64,000 bases of DNA from Sabulibacter ruber (GTDB lineage: Bacteria; Bacteroidota; Bacteroidia; Cytophagales; Hymenobacteraceae), in the NCBI RefSeq assembly GCF_017355955.1, contig NZ_JAFFID010000002.1, positions 620,001 to 684,000 of the forward strand, read 5' to 3'. This document shows positions 42,447-50,383 of this stretch, piece by piece. The translations under genes were made by a program, and so were the position numbers. The notes beneath the pieces were generated by a model. The model ran no database searches. It was not told the DNA's origin and worked only from the letters and a program-made list of their open reading frames with translations. Position 1 is the stretch's first letter. Every line of letters starts with the position of its first letter.

Positions 42447-42884
42447 TCAACTCATGTAGCTGGCGATACTCCAGAAGAGATACAGCAGAATAGCCGACAG
42501 GACCAGACCTCCCAAGACGTTTATCGCTAACAGTTTGTGGTGCCAATCCTTCAGCAGCCACACCAATCCGGCAAAGGAGAGGCTGAACAACGCGATCAGA
42601 AATCCGCCCAACTCAAAGAAGAGAGGTAACGCCAACGCGGGAATTACCAGAAACCCCAGCGCCAGGTAGATACACAGCTTAAGGTTCTGATTCCCCAATA
42701 GAGGTTTGAGCAGCTCTGAGATGGACAGCAGCAGGAACGGCAGAAACAGCAGCGCCATGAAGAAAATCAGGTAAACGGCCATTCCTCCTGCTTTGATCCA
42801 CATGATGGTTAACACCAGAGAGACCACTGAAAACCCAAGGGCTTGGTACAGGCTTAAGTAGAAGTTGAGTTTCTGCTGTTTCAC
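42447..42884 (-). CDS. Small membrane protein of unknown function
   Basis: 145 residues with four hydrophobic helices (about 12-30, 34-58, 70-110 region, 118-140) and few charges. I recognise no family. It lies between the aldehyde dehydrogenase and SDR genes on the same strand, 38 bases from the former and 34 from the latter, so it is probably cotranscribed with the pathway genes. A transport role for a pathway compound is conceivable but unsupported. Confidence 0.7.
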   Translation of the reverse strand: MKQQKLNFYLSLYQALGFSVVSLVLTIMWIKAGGMAVYLIFFMALLFLPFLLLSISELLKPLLGNQNLKLCIYLALGFLVIPALALPLFFELGGFLIALFSLSFAGLVWLLKDWHHKLLAINVLGGLVLSAILLYLFWSIASYMS

Positions 42885-42918
42885 GGCCGAGGGGTTGATA
42901 AGTCTTTTCTTTTTCTGG

Positions 42919-43707
42919 TTAGAGGTTGCCTAATCTTCCGCCGTCTACCGGCACGTTGATGCCGTTGATGTACCCGGCGGCCGGTGAGGCCAGGAACGCC
43001 GCGGCGGCAGCCACTTCCTCGGGCTCCGCGAACCGATTGGCCGGGATGCCCGCCAGTATTTCTTTCTCAATTTCTTCGCGGCTCAGGCCGGTTTTCTGCA
43101 TGCGGGTTTCAATCAAGGAGTGGTGCCGAGCCGTGACAGTGGCGCCGGGCAGCACATTGTTCACGGTGATCCCAAACGGAGCTAACTCAAAGGAAAGTGT
43201 CTTTGCCCAGTTAGCCACGGCTCCCCGAATGGTGTTGGATACGCCCAACCCTTTAATAGGCTGCTTCACCGAGGTGGAGATGATGTTGATGATGCGCCCG
43301 TACTGCGCCTCCTTCATGTACGGCGTCACGGCCTGCACCAGCACGTGGCTGCTGATGAGGTGCGCAGCGAAGGCTTTTTCAAACTCCTCTACGGCGGCAT
43401 CAAGGGCTGGTCCGCCCGCTGGTCCGCCGGTGTTGTTCACCAGGATGTGCGCCTGGCCAACTTTTTTCAGGTGCGCTTCTATGCGTTGCTGTACTTCCTG
43501 CGGCTGGGTGAAATCGGCGACCACGTAGGAGTGCTGCTGACTTGCCTGGGTAGACAGTTCTTGCAAGGTTTCCTGCAGGCGTTCCTCGTTGCGGGCTACC
43601 AACATGACGGTAGCGCCCAACTGCGCCAACTCCAGCGCCACGGCTTTTCCTATGCCCTGCGTGCTACCGCATACCACGGCGTGCTTGTGCTGTAAATTCA
43701 AATCCAT
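42919..43707 (-). CDS. SDR-family protein with altered active site
   Basis: 262 residues of the short-chain dehydrogenase/reductase fold: cofactor loop CGSTQGIGKA (13-22), LVNNTGGPAGG (89-99), the Ser-bearing strand IINIISTS (139-146) and the C-terminal NGINVPVDGGRLG. The canonical catalytic Tyr-x3-Lys is missing. At the expected distance the sequence is S157-N-T-I-R161. It may be a non-classical oxidoreductase, an isomerase or a binding protein. It is the first of three minus-strand genes ending with the aldehyde dehydrogenase and diverges from the 3-hydroxyanthranilate dioxygenase gene, so a role in kynurenine breakdown is plausible. Confidence 0.85.
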   Translation of the reverse strand: MDLNLQHKHAVVCGSTQGIGKAVALELAQLGATVMLVARNEERLQETLQELSTQASQQHSYVVADFTQPQEVQQRIEAHLKKVGQAHILVNNTGGPAGGPALDAAVEEFEKAFAAHLISSHVLVQAVTPYMKEAQYGRIINIISTSVKQPIKGLGVSNTIRGAVANWAKTLSFELAPFGITVNNVLPGATVTARHHSLIETRMQKTGLSREEIEKEILAGIPANRFAEPEEVAAAAAFLASPAAGYINGINVPVDGGRLGNL

Positions 43708-43747
43708 AGAGGTAAATGTACTGATTATTCCGAAGGGAGGATACGGG

Positions 43748-43785
43748 TGTTTTAGCGCTGTTTCCTTGAAACTAGCCTTAAAACA
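43748..43785. repeat. 38-bp palindrome family, copy 18
   Basis: Outer TGTTTTA / TAAAACA is perfect, inner GCTGTTTCCTTGAAACTAGC. It lies between the divergent SDR and dioxygenase genes. A TACCTTTT sequence resembling a -7 box follows, as at copy 9. Confidence 0.8.
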
Positions 43786-43872
43786 GCATTTACCTTTTCC
43801 CGATAGGTTTCGTACCTTGGAGCATTCTCTGGCTTGGTGCTAAGAGATTCCTGGGATTTAACTTTTATTTCT

Positions 43873-44403
43873 ATGGCCTTACAACCTGCCTTCAACTTCA
43901 ATAAATGGATAGACGAACACCGCCACCTGCTTAAGCCGCCGGTGGGCAATCAACAGGTGTACAAAGACAACAAAGATTTCATTGTGATGGTGGTGGGCGG
44001 CCCCAATTCCCGCAAAGACTACCACATCAACAACGGCGAGGAATTTTTCTTTCAGCTGGAGGGCGACATTGTGCTCAAGGTCATTGACAACGGCGAGTTC
44101 AAAGACATCCACATCCAGGAAGGCGATATTTTCCTGCTGCCGCCCAACGTGCCGCACTCCCCGCGCCGCGGACCCAACACGGTTGGTCTGGTGATGGAGC
44201 GCTACCGCAACGAAAGCGAGATGGACGGTTTCCAGTGGTACTGCGAGAGCTGCAACACTAAACTGTACGAAGAGTTTATCCCTGTCTCAGACATCGTGGG
44301 CCAGTTGCCAGTGGTCATGAACGCTTTCTGGGAATCTGAGGAGAAACGCACCTGCTCTAACTGTGGTGAGGTCTTGGCCAAACCGGCTCCGGTGCAGCAG
44401 TAG
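43873..44403 (+). CDS. nbaC: 3-Hydroxyanthranilate 3,4-dioxygenase
   Basis: This Fe(II) cupin enzyme opens the ring of 3-hydroxyanthranilate to 2-amino-3-carboxymuconate semialdehyde. From the ATG at 43873 (MALQPAFNFN) it is 176 residues. Residue numbers agree with the well-studied bacterial enzyme: Fe ligands His51, Glu57, His95 and substrate arginines Arg47 and Arg99. A C-terminal rubredoxin-like site of two CxxC pairs (YCESCN, RTCSNCG) is also present, as in prokaryotic homologues. Its stop codon is inside a tandem 16-bp duplication. ACMS decarboxylase is encoded 3.4 kb downstream on the same strand. Confidence 0.97.
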   Translation: MALQPAFNFNKWIDEHRHLLKPPVGNQQVYKDNKDFIVMVVGGPNSRKDYHINNGEEFFFQLEGDIVLKVIDNGEFKDIHIQEGDIFLLPPNVPHSPRRGPNTVGLVMERYRNESEMDGFQWYCESCNTKLYEEFIPVSDIVGQLPVVMNAFWESEEKRTCSNCGEVLAKPAPVQQ

Positions 44404-44425
44404 GTAATTGCAGCAGTAGGTAATT
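44394..44425 (+). repeat. Tandem 16-bp duplication at the nbaC stop codon
   Basis: GCAGCAGTAGGTAATT occurs twice in direct succession (44394-44409 and 44410-44425). The first unit contains the last codons and TAG stop of nbaC, so the stop is duplicated. Confidence 0.85.
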
Positions 44426-44453
44426 AAAGAAAGTAGTGTGGCCTTCTAAACCC

Positions 44454-44496
44454 TTTTGTCATCCTGAAAGAACCTTGTGGGCGAACTAAGATGACC
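44454..44496. repeat. Short copy of the GTCATCCTGAAAG repeat
   Basis: TTTTGTCATCCTGAAAGAAC followed by CTTGTGGGCGAACTAAGATGAC. GTCATC and GATGAC close the element. It is related to the inner inverted repeat of the element at 38187-38279 and looks like a deleted form. Confidence 0.6.
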
Positions 44497-44593
44497 TGTC
44501 CTTTAAGCGATGGTTGGCACCTGACTTGGGTAATAACGGTTGGTAAGGCCCTGATTTTTTGGTTATTTTTGATTCTATTAAGTAAAAGCAGAT

Positions 44594-44830
44594 ATGCAAG
44601 AGGAACTCCTAAGCAGGATAACAATTGATCCAAACATTTGTCACGGAAAACCTACTATCCGAGGACTACGGTACCCTGTAGAAAACATGCTGGAGCTTCT
44701 AGCTTCTGGTATGACTATAGAAGAACTTCTTGAAGATTATCCTGATTTAGTGAAAGAGGACTTTCTGGCTTGTCTCCAGTATGCGGCTAAGCTGACCCAG
44801 ATAAAAAGTATCTACAGGATAGCTTCATGA
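44594..44830 (+). CDS. DUF433 family antitoxin
   Basis: 78 residues matching DUF433: LLSRITIDPNICHGKPTIRGLRYPVENMLELLASGMTIEELLEDYPDL, a small winged-helix-like DNA-binding fold. Such proteins are paired with PIN-like DUF5615 toxins and probably repress their own promoter. The stop overlaps the next start by four bases (ATGA), as expected for a toxin-antitoxin pair. It is an accessory insertion within the kynurenine gene region. Confidence 0.88.
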   Translation: MQEELLSRITIDPNICHGKPTIRGLRYPVENMLELLASGMTIEELLEDYPDLVKEDFLACLQYAAKLTQIKSIYRIAS

Positions 44831-45180
44831 AGTTTCTAGTAGACGCCCAACTGCCTAAAGCACTTTCTGTCTTCATCAACTCTAAAGGGGTAGAGTCCAT
44901 TCATACCCTTGAGTTGCCAGATAAGAATAAAACTCAGGATGGGTACATCACTAAATTAGCCGTGGAACAGCAGTTTATCGTCATTACAAAAGACGCAGAC
45001 TTTCTGGGGTCTTATCTGCTAAGGAAAGAACCTCCCAAACTGTTGCTAATTAAAACCGGCAACATCAGGAATAGTGAGTTGATGGACCTGTTCGTTAAGA
45101 ACTTCGATTTCATGGTCAATCTGTTTTTGACACATTCCCTCATAGAGGTCACAAAAACAGAAATTGTGGTTCATTCATAA
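44827..45180 (+). CDS. DUF5615 family PIN-like toxin
   Basis: 117 residues of the PIN-like/Mut7-C type: MKFLVDAQLPKALSVFINSKG has the first acidic residue (Asp6), followed by HTLELPDKNKTQDGYITKLA and FIVITKDADFLGSYLL with the second acidic pair. The fold is that of metal-dependent ribonucleases such as VapC. Toxin activity is inferred from pairing with DUF433 just upstream, not shown. It is followed by a terminator shared with yebC. Confidence 0.85.
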   Translation: MKFLVDAQLPKALSVFINSKGVESIHTLELPDKNKTQDGYITKLAVEQQFIVITKDADFLGSYLLRKEPPKLLLIKTGNIRNSELMDLFVKNFDFMVNLFLTHSLIEVTKTEIVVHS

Positions 45181-45222
45181 GAAGCCATTCTTTCCTGAGT
45201 TAGGTAGTTCCCCATAAACCAC

Positions 45223-45256
45223 AAAGGCCCGCCTTCTCTAGAGAAAGCGGGCCTTT
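45223..45256. terminator. Bidirectional terminator between the toxin gene and yebC
   Basis: Stem AAAGGCCCGC / GCGGGCCTTT with an inner TTCTC / GAGAA stem. It is placed between convergent genes. Confidence 0.82.
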
Positions 45257-45267
45257 GCTATGACTGC

Positions 45268-45305
45268 CGTTTCAGCGCCGATTTTCAGAAATCAGCCTTA
45301 AAACA
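45268..45305. repeat. 38-bp palindrome family, copy 19
   Basis: CGTTTCAG on the left and CTTAAAACA on the right, inner GATTTTCAGAAATC perfect; GCC (45266) and GGC (45308) extend it. It ends two bases before the yebC stop codon, and its extended right arm includes the first base of that codon. Confidence 0.78.
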
Positions 45306-45307
45306 GG

Positions 45308-46027
45308 CTATTCTTCTTTCATGTTGTGGTACACGGCTTGCACGTCATCGTCTTCTTCCAGGCGGTCGATGAGTTTTTCCATGTCTTCCTGCTGCTCGGG
45401 TGTCAACTCTTTCAGCACGGTTGGGTAGCGCTGCAACTCAGAGCTTTTCACGTTGAGGCCGCGCTCTTCCAGGGCTTTCTGCATGGCCCCGAAATCAGCG
45501 AACGAGGTTTGGATGATAATCTCGTTTTCCTCTTCGTCTTTGTCAATGCTCTCCAGCCCGAAGTCAATCAGGTCCAGCTCCAGTTCTTCCATGTCCAGGC
45601 CTTCGGCATCCAGGTGGAACACGCCTTTGCGCTCAAAAATGAAATCGAACTGGCCGGTGCGGCCCAGCTCTCCGCCGGTGCGGTTGAAGTGCATGCGCAC
45701 GTTGGCTACGGTACGGTTCACGTTGTCGGTAGCGGTTTCTACCAGAACGGCCACGCCGTGCGGACCATATCCTTCATATACTACTTCTGAGTAGTCGCTC
45801 TCATCTTTGCCTTGGGCACGCTTGATGGCCGCATCTACGCGGTCTTTGGGCATGTTCACCCCTTTGGCGTTCTGGATACACACCCGCAGGCGGGCGTTGG
45901 TAGCGGGATCAGGACCACCGGACTTCACGGCCATCACAATCTCTTTCCCTATGCGGGTGAACTGCTTGGACATCATGTCCCAGCGTTTCATCTTCCGGGC
46001 TTTCCGGAACTCAAATGCTCTTCCCAT
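45308..46027 (-). CDS. YebC/PmpR family protein
   Basis: 239 residues of the YebC family: GRAFEFRKARKMKRWDMMSKQFTRIGKEI at the start, DRVDAAIKRAQGKDESDY and YEGYGPHGVAVLVETATDNVNRTVANVRM. The family has been described as transcriptional regulators (PmpR) and more recently as a factor easing translation of proline-rich stretches; which applies here is unknown. The acidic C-terminus is normal. It is not obviously linked with the kynurenine genes around it. Confidence 0.95.
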   Translation of the reverse strand: MGRAFEFRKARKMKRWDMMSKQFTRIGKEIVMAVKSGGPDPATNARLRVCIQNAKGVNMPKDRVDAAIKRAQGKDESDYSEVVYEGYGPHGVAVLVETATDNVNRTVANVRMHFNRTGGELGRTGQFDFIFERKGVFHLDAEGLDMEELELDLIDFGLESIDKDEEENEIIIQTSFADFGAMQKALEERGLNVKSSELQRYPTVLKELTPEQQEDMEKLIDRLEEDDDVQAVYHNMKEE

Positions 46028-46092
46028 GTGGTTAGTCTAAAACGAAGTACAGGCAAATATCGGGAAAAACGGCGGATGCCCCAAGCGGGTTG

Positions 46093-46950
46093 CTACACAT
46101 GTTCGGCTAAATAATCTTCCAGGCGTAAATGGCCTTTTTTAGGGGCTACGCAGTCTGTTTTAGTGACTTCCACAAAGAAGGCGGCTTTCTCATAAAGCGA
46201 GCGGTTTACCAGGCGCACCATCGGCAGAAACGAGTTCACCAGCCAGTAAGGCACTTTAGTAACAGGTTTGTTTTTACCCACCGCTTTGCCCACCAACTGC
46301 ACCAGTTCCAGGCGGGAATAGGAAACAGGGCCGCCCAGTTCTACCACGGTTTCGGGGCTGGTGAGTGCCTGCACACAGGCCTCGGCCACTTCGTGCTCGT
46401 GGATTGGGTTGGTGAGGCAGTCGCCGGGACCTACCGAGGCCAACCTGCCTTTGCGGGCCATGGGCAGCAGATCCAGAAACGCCGAGAAAAGAGCCGGTGG
46501 TTTAATAATGGTAGCTTCTATGCCGCTTTGCTGCAGCGCTTGGGCAAAGGTCTCATGGGCTTTGAAATAGGCAACGTTGGGGTGTTTCTCGCCGCTGAAG
46601 GCCGCCACGTACACAAACTTCTTTATCTGCCCGTGGGCCTGCGCTAACTGGAGCAGGTTCAGGTTGCCTTGGAAATCCACGTCGTGGAAAGAGGCGCGGC
46701 TGGTGTCTGAGAGGCTGAGGCTTTTGCCCAACGCCGAAATAATGTAATCAACTCCTTGTACCAGGCTGGGCTGAAGCGTTTCGGGTTTGGTGGGGTCGCA
46801 GACCACTACCTCATTGACCGATGGTTTCAGTTGCTCCGCTTTCAACGGCGTGCGGGCCGTAGCCCTTATCCGGTAGGCCCGCTGTCTGAGGACTTCCAGA
46901 ATGCTGGAGCCCAAACTGCCGGTGCCTCCTAGTACAAGTACAGTTTCCAT
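46093..46950 (-). CDS. NAD(P)-binding protein, NmrA-like atypical SDR
   Basis: 285 residues with the N-terminal Rossmann motif LVLGGTGSLGSSILEVL (GGTGxxG), the strand ending VDYIISALGKS, FVYVAAFSG and LGGPVSYSRLELVQLVG near the C-terminus. This is the NAD(P)H-binding/NmrA-type branch of extended SDRs, often annotated as nucleoside-diphosphate-sugar epimerase. There is no Tyr-x3-Lys; the family often senses or uses NAD(P)H in other ways. The substrate is unknown. Confidence 0.82.
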   Translation of the reverse strand: METVLVLGGTGSLGSSILEVLRQRAYRIRATARTPLKAEQLKPSVNEVVVCDPTKPETLQPSLVQGVDYIISALGKSLSLSDTSRASFHDVDFQGNLNLLQLAQAHGQIKKFVYVAAFSGEKHPNVAYFKAHETFAQALQQSGIEATIIKPPALFSAFLDLLPMARKGRLASVGPGDCLTNPIHEHEVAEACVQALTSPETVVELGGPVSYSRLELVQLVGKAVGKNKPVTKVPYWLVNSFLPMVRLVNRSLYEKAAFFVEVTKTDCVAPKKGHLRLEDYLAEHV

Positions 46951-47011
46951 AAACCTGGCGAAAGGTTGGGGTGATCAATTACCTCTGGTTTTCTAAACTA
47001 GGCATTGTCTG

Positions 47012-47058
47012 CGTTTTCAGCAAACCATTTGGAACCTGAGTTTGAAATCAGTAAAACA
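47012..47058. repeat. 38-bp palindrome family, copy 20 (degenerate)
   Basis: CGTTTTCAGC on the left and GAAATCAGTAAAACA on the right are recognisable, but the element is about 9 bases longer than the others. CCTG / CAGG pairs locally. Confidence 0.4.
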
Positions 47059-47206
47059 GGAGCAGTTTTTTTGACGGGATGTCAAAAGGCACTCCACTAT
47101 GTTTCTGAGGTAACGAACGAATACCCGGTTCCGCGTACCGGCCTGCCATTATCCTGACCAGATCCTGTTTCTTACCTGTATTAGCCAAAAGAAGCCCAAA
47201 ACTGAT

Positions 47207-47590
47207 TCACTCACAATAGGCCGTAGCTTCAATCTCCACCAGCAGCTTTGGGTCAATCAAGGCTTTGACTTCCACCATGGTCGTTACCGGGCGGATGTCC
47301 TTGAAAAACTCCCCGTGCGCCCGGCCGATTTCTTCCCACCGGCTGATATCGGTGACGAATAGGCGCGTGCGGGTGACTTGTGCCAGCGAAGCGCCCGCCT
47401 CCTGCAGCACCCGCTCTATCTTCTGCAGAATACAGACGGTTTGGGTGTAGGCATCATCGGGCCCCACTACTTCACCGTTTTCCACGGCCGTGGTGCCGGC
47501 CACTTCTATGATGGGACCAACTTTTACCGCGCGGGAGTAGCCAACGGTGCTTTCCCAGGGAGCGCCGGAAGAGAATAATTGACGAGGCAT
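47207..47590 (-). CDS. Rid-family (YjgF/RidA-like) protein, possible 2-aminomuconate deaminase
   Basis: 127 residues from the ATG at 47590 (PRQLFSSGAPWESTVGYSRAVKVG), a typical Rid start; the frame continues upstream only as the antisense of the decarboxylase gene. Segments VAGTTAVENGEVVG, RTRLFVTDISRWEEIG and LLVEIEATAYCE are family-typical. The arginine that RidA enzymes use for imine hydrolysis (P-A-R-S/T in that loop) is replaced, the loop reading RPVTTMVEV. Aminomuconate deaminases of kynurenine and nitrobenzoate routes belong to this fold, and the position next to ACMS decarboxylase fits, so deamination of 2-aminomuconate is a reasonable proposal. Confidence 0.82.
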   Translation of the reverse strand: MPRQLFSSGAPWESTVGYSRAVKVGPIIEVAGTTAVENGEVVGPDDAYTQTVCILQKIERVLQEAGASLAQVTRTRLFVTDISRWEEIGRAHGEFFKDIRPVTTMVEVKALIDPKLLVEIEATAYCE

Positions 47591-47700
47591 TGCTTTTATG
47601 TTGAAAGTTGAAACAAAGCAAGAATACAGAACCTGGGGCAAAACCGCCAGAAAAGTTTCCGGCAGATCAGGGGGAGAGGTAGGAGCGTCGCTTTCGAATT

Positions 47701-47738
47701 CGTTTTGGGCCTGCTTTGGGGAAATCGTACTGGAAACG
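47701..47738. repeat. 38-bp palindrome family, copy 21 (divergent)
   Basis: CGTTTTGGGCC on the left and CTGGAAACG on the right pair at the ends. The inner part is degenerate. It lies between the divergent Rid and decarboxylase genes. Confidence 0.55.
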
Positions 47739-47818
47739 GAGATCGGGCGTTTGGGGCAGCCTATGTGCGGGAGATTTCGTAAGTTGAGCAAAGATTCTGG
47801 TTCCCCATTTTTATTCCC

Positions 47819-48868
47819 ATGTTGCACCCTCCGCTCAAAATAGACATCCACACGCACATCCTTCCGGAGAAATGGCCCGATTTGCGGGAGCGGTACGGCT
47901 ATGGCGGTTTCATCAGGCTGGAGCACCACAAGCCCTGCTGCGCCCGCATGATGCAGGACGATCGGTTTTTCCGCGAGATCCAGGACAACAGCTGGGACCC
48001 GGTGGTGCGCATGAAAGACTGTGACCACCACGGCGTGCATGTGCAGGTACTGAGCACGGTACCCGTCATGTTCAGCTACTGGGCCAAGCCCGAGCACACC
48101 TGGGACCTTTCCAAAATCCTGAACGACCATATTGCCGGGGTGGTGGCGAGTTACCCAGACCGGTTTGTAGGCCTGGGGACCTTGCCCATGCAGGACACGG
48201 CGCTGGCCATCAAGGAACTGGAACGCTGCATGAAAGAACTGGGGTTGGCCGGCGTGCAGATTGGCTCTAACGTGAACGACATGAACCTGGACGATGCCTC
48301 GCTGTTTCCCATCTTTGAAGCCGCCGCTGACCTGGGCGCCGCCGTTTTTGTGCATCCCTGGGACATGATGGGCGAGAAGAAGATGCGCAAGTACTGGTTA
48401 CCCTGGCTCGTGAGTATGCCCGCCGAGACGTCCCGCGCCATTTGTTCGCTTATCTTCGGGGGCGTGCTGGAGCGCTTGCCTCATCTGCGGCTGGCCTTCG
48501 CGCACGGTGGCGGATCGTTCCCGTTCACGCTGGGTCGCATTCAGCACGGCTTTGACGTACGCCCCGATCTCTGCGCCGTAGACAACCCCGTGGCCCCGGA
48601 AAATTACGTAGGCAAATTCTGGATTGATTCCCTGGTGCACTGTCGCAACACCTTAGACTACGTGGTGAAGCAGTTTGGGCCGGAGAAGGTGGCCTTGGGC
48701 ACCGATTACCCGTTCCCCTTGGGTGAACTGGAGCCCGGCAAGCTCATTGAGTCCATGGATTACTCACCGGAGGTGAAGGAGTTGCTGCTGGGCGGCTCGG
48801 CGTTGCAGTGGCTGGGCCTGAGCAAGGAGCAGTTCCTGCAAAAAACAAAAAGCACCTACTCTTCTTAA
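47819..48868 (+). CDS. 2-Amino-3-carboxymuconate-6-semialdehyde decarboxylase (ACMSD)
   Basis: This zinc amidohydrolase-fold enzyme decarboxylates the ring-opened product of 3-hydroxyanthranilate dioxygenase to 2-aminomuconate semialdehyde, keeping it from cyclising to quinolinate. 349 residues. The metal and catalytic residues correspond to known ACMSD: DIHTH (His11, His13), FVHPWDM (His179), [11 protein letters not shown] (His229) and GTDYPFPLG (Asp296). Length is standard. It is followed by kynureninase on the same strand with a 38-bp palindrome between. Confidence 0.97.
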   Translation: MLHPPLKIDIHTHILPEKWPDLRERYGYGGFIRLEHHKPCCARMMQDDRFFREIQDNSWDPVVRMKDCDHHGVHVQVLSTVPVMFSYWAKPEHTWDLSKILNDHIAGVVASYPDRFVGLGTLPMQDTALAIKELERCMKELGLAGVQIGSNVNDMNLDDASLFPIFEAAADLGAAVFVHPWDMMGEKKMRKYWLPWLVSMPAETSRAICSLIFGGVLERLPHLRLAFAHGGGSFPFTLGRIQHGFDVRPDLCAVDNPVAPENYVGKFWIDSLVHCRNTLDYVVKQFGPEKVALGTDYPFPLGELEPGKLIESMDYSPEVKELLLGGSALQWLGLSKEQFLQKTKSTYSS

Positions 48869-48871
48869 GTC

Positions 48872-48909
48872 GGTTTCAGGGCTCTTTTCTGAAAACCAGA
48901 CCCGAAACA
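48872..48909. repeat. 38-bp palindrome family, copy 22
   Basis: Outer GGTTTCAGG / CCGAAAC pairs with one mismatch, inner TTTTCTGAAAA perfect. It begins 3 bases after the ACMSD stop codon. Confidence 0.8.
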
Positions 48910-49013
48910 GGAAGTAACCTCTTGCCCCGGCATCAGGTAAAATAATTATGGTTCTCTAACGCCTGTTAGGTAATTTAGCCACAGAACCACTCTTTACTTT
49001 TTACATCGCTTTC

Positions 49014-50285
49014 ATGTCATTTCAAAATACATTAGCCTACGCCCAGGAGCAAGACCAGGCAGATACCCTTCGTCACTTCAGAGAGCAGTTCCATATTCCG
49101 CAGCACAACGGGAAAGACACGGTGTACCTGTGCGGCAACTCGTTAGGACTTCAGCCCAAATCGGCCAGGGTCGCAGTGGAGGAAGAAATGGTCAAGTGGG
49201 CCGAGTTAGGTGTGGAAGGCCACTTTGTAGGCGATACTCCCTGGTTTACGTACCATGCCGCTTTAGCCGGGCCCACTGCGCGGGTGGTAGGAGCCAAGCC
49301 CCAGGAAGTAGTGGTCATGAACCAGCTCACCGTGAACCTGCACCTCATGCTGGTATCGTTTTACCGGCCGCAAGGCAAACGCTTCAAGATTCTCACCGAG
49401 GCCGGGGCCTTCCCTTCAGACCAATACGCACTGGAGAGCCAGGTGAAATTCCACGGCTATGCGCCAGAGGAGGCTATCATAGAAGTGGCGCCCAGAGCCG
49501 GAGAACATACCCTTCGCACCGAAGACATTGTGCAAATCATCCAACAGCACGGCGAAGAATTGGCTTTGGTGATGATGGGCGGAGTAAATTATTACACTGG
49601 TCAGGTGTTTGACATGGCGGCTATCACCCAGGCTGCGCACGCCGTGGGTGCCCTTTGTGGCTTTGACCTGGCCCACGCCGCCGGTAATGTGACCCTGCGC
49701 CTGCACGATTGGGACGTGGACTTTGCCGTGTGGTGTACCTATAAATACCTTAACTCGGGCCCGGGCGGAACGTCTGGGGTGTTTGTGCACGAGCGTTACG
49801 CCGAAGACGCATCGCTGCCCCGGTTTGCCGGCTGGTGGGGCCATGACCAGAGCGTGCGGTTCCAGATGAAGAAAGGCTTTATTCCTATGCCCGGGGCCGA
49901 AGGCTGGCAGCTTTCCAACAGCCAGATTCTGCCCATGGCCGTGCACAAAGCCTCCCTGCAACTCTTTGACGAGGCGGGCATGAACAATCTGCGGGCCAAA
50001 AGCGAGAAACTCACCGGCTACCTGGAGTTCCTGATCAAAGAACTGAATCAACCCAAAGAAGCCCTGGAAGTCATCACGCCTGAAGACCCTTCGGCCAGGG
50101 GGTGTCAGTTGTCCTTGCTGGTGCACCAGAACGGGCGCCAATTGTTCGAGACCCTTATGGCCAACGGCTTCATCCTGGATTGGCGGGAGCCTAACGTCAT
50201 CCGCGTAGCGCCTACGCCGCTGTACAACACCTTTGAAGACGTGTACCGGTTCGGGCAGTTCCTGGCGGCGCACTTTCAGAAATAA
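49014..50285 (+). CDS. kynU: Kynureninase
   Basis: KynU is a PLP enzyme splitting kynurenine or 3-hydroxykynurenine into alanine and (3-hydroxy)anthranilate. 423 residues: VYLCGNSLGLQPKSAR at the start, the anchoring motif GVNYYTGQVFDM, FDLAHAAGN (PLP-binding Asp) and the cofactor lysine in CTYKYLNSGPGG (Lys244), then WWGHD and the C-terminal DWREPNVIRVAPTPLYNTFEDV. With kynurenine 3-monooxygenase 3.8 kb away, the natural substrate is probably 3-hydroxykynurenine. Confidence 0.98.
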   Translation: MSFQNTLAYAQEQDQADTLRHFREQFHIPQHNGKDTVYLCGNSLGLQPKSARVAVEEEMVKWAELGVEGHFVGDTPWFTYHAALAGPTARVVGAKPQEVVVMNQLTVNLHLMLVSFYRPQGKRFKILTEAGAFPSDQYALESQVKFHGYAPEEAIIEVAPRAGEHTLRTEDIVQIIQQHGEELALVMMGGVNYYTGQVFDMAAITQAAHAVGALCGFDLAHAAGNVTLRLHDWDVDFAVWCTYKYLNSGPGGTSGVFVHERYAEDASLPRFAGWWGHDQSVRFQMKKGFIPMPGAEGWQLSNSQILPMAVHKASLQLFDEAGMNNLRAKSEKLTGYLEFLIKELNQPKEALEVITPEDPSARGCQLSLLVHQNGRQLFETLMANGFILDWREPNVIRVAPTPLYNTFEDVYRFGQFLAAHFQK

Positions 50286-50312
50286 TCTATTGTAAAGGAG
50301 AGAGCTTCCTGC

Positions 50313-50350
50313 TGTTTGCGGCCTGTTTTCTGAAAAGCAGGCCGCAAACA
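50313..50350. repeat. 38-bp palindrome family, copy 23 (most perfect)
   Basis: The stem is perfect for 20 base pairs (TTCCTGCTGTTTGCGGCCTG from 50306 with its complement ending at 50357) and continues inside with TTT / AAA around CTGA. It lies 27 bases after the kynU stop, in a place where a terminator would be expected, but lacks a T-tract. Confidence 0.9.
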
Positions 50351-50383
50351 GCAGGAAGTGTTTCTATAAACCAAGGTAACACC

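Noticed and set aside
42409..42561. N-terminal extension of the aldehyde dehydrogenase
   Set aside because: Fifty-one extra residues without ALDH similarity that would overlap the upstream membrane-protein gene; the ATG at 42408 fits family length.
38137..44500. CRISPR array
   Set aside because: The repeats are palindromic, dispersed and unevenly spaced; there are no direct repeats with regular spacers and no cas gene.
46034..46071. A further family copy between yebC and the NmrA-like gene
   Set aside because: Only the AAAAACG end fits; no palindromic pairing is left.
47591..48355. Upstream extension of the Rid-family frame to 382 codons
   Set aside because: It runs antisense through the first half of the ACMS decarboxylase gene; the Rid family starts at 47590 and the added residues match nothing.
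49416..50273. 285-codon open frame antisense to kynU
   Set aside because: A shadow of a gene with all kynureninase motifs.
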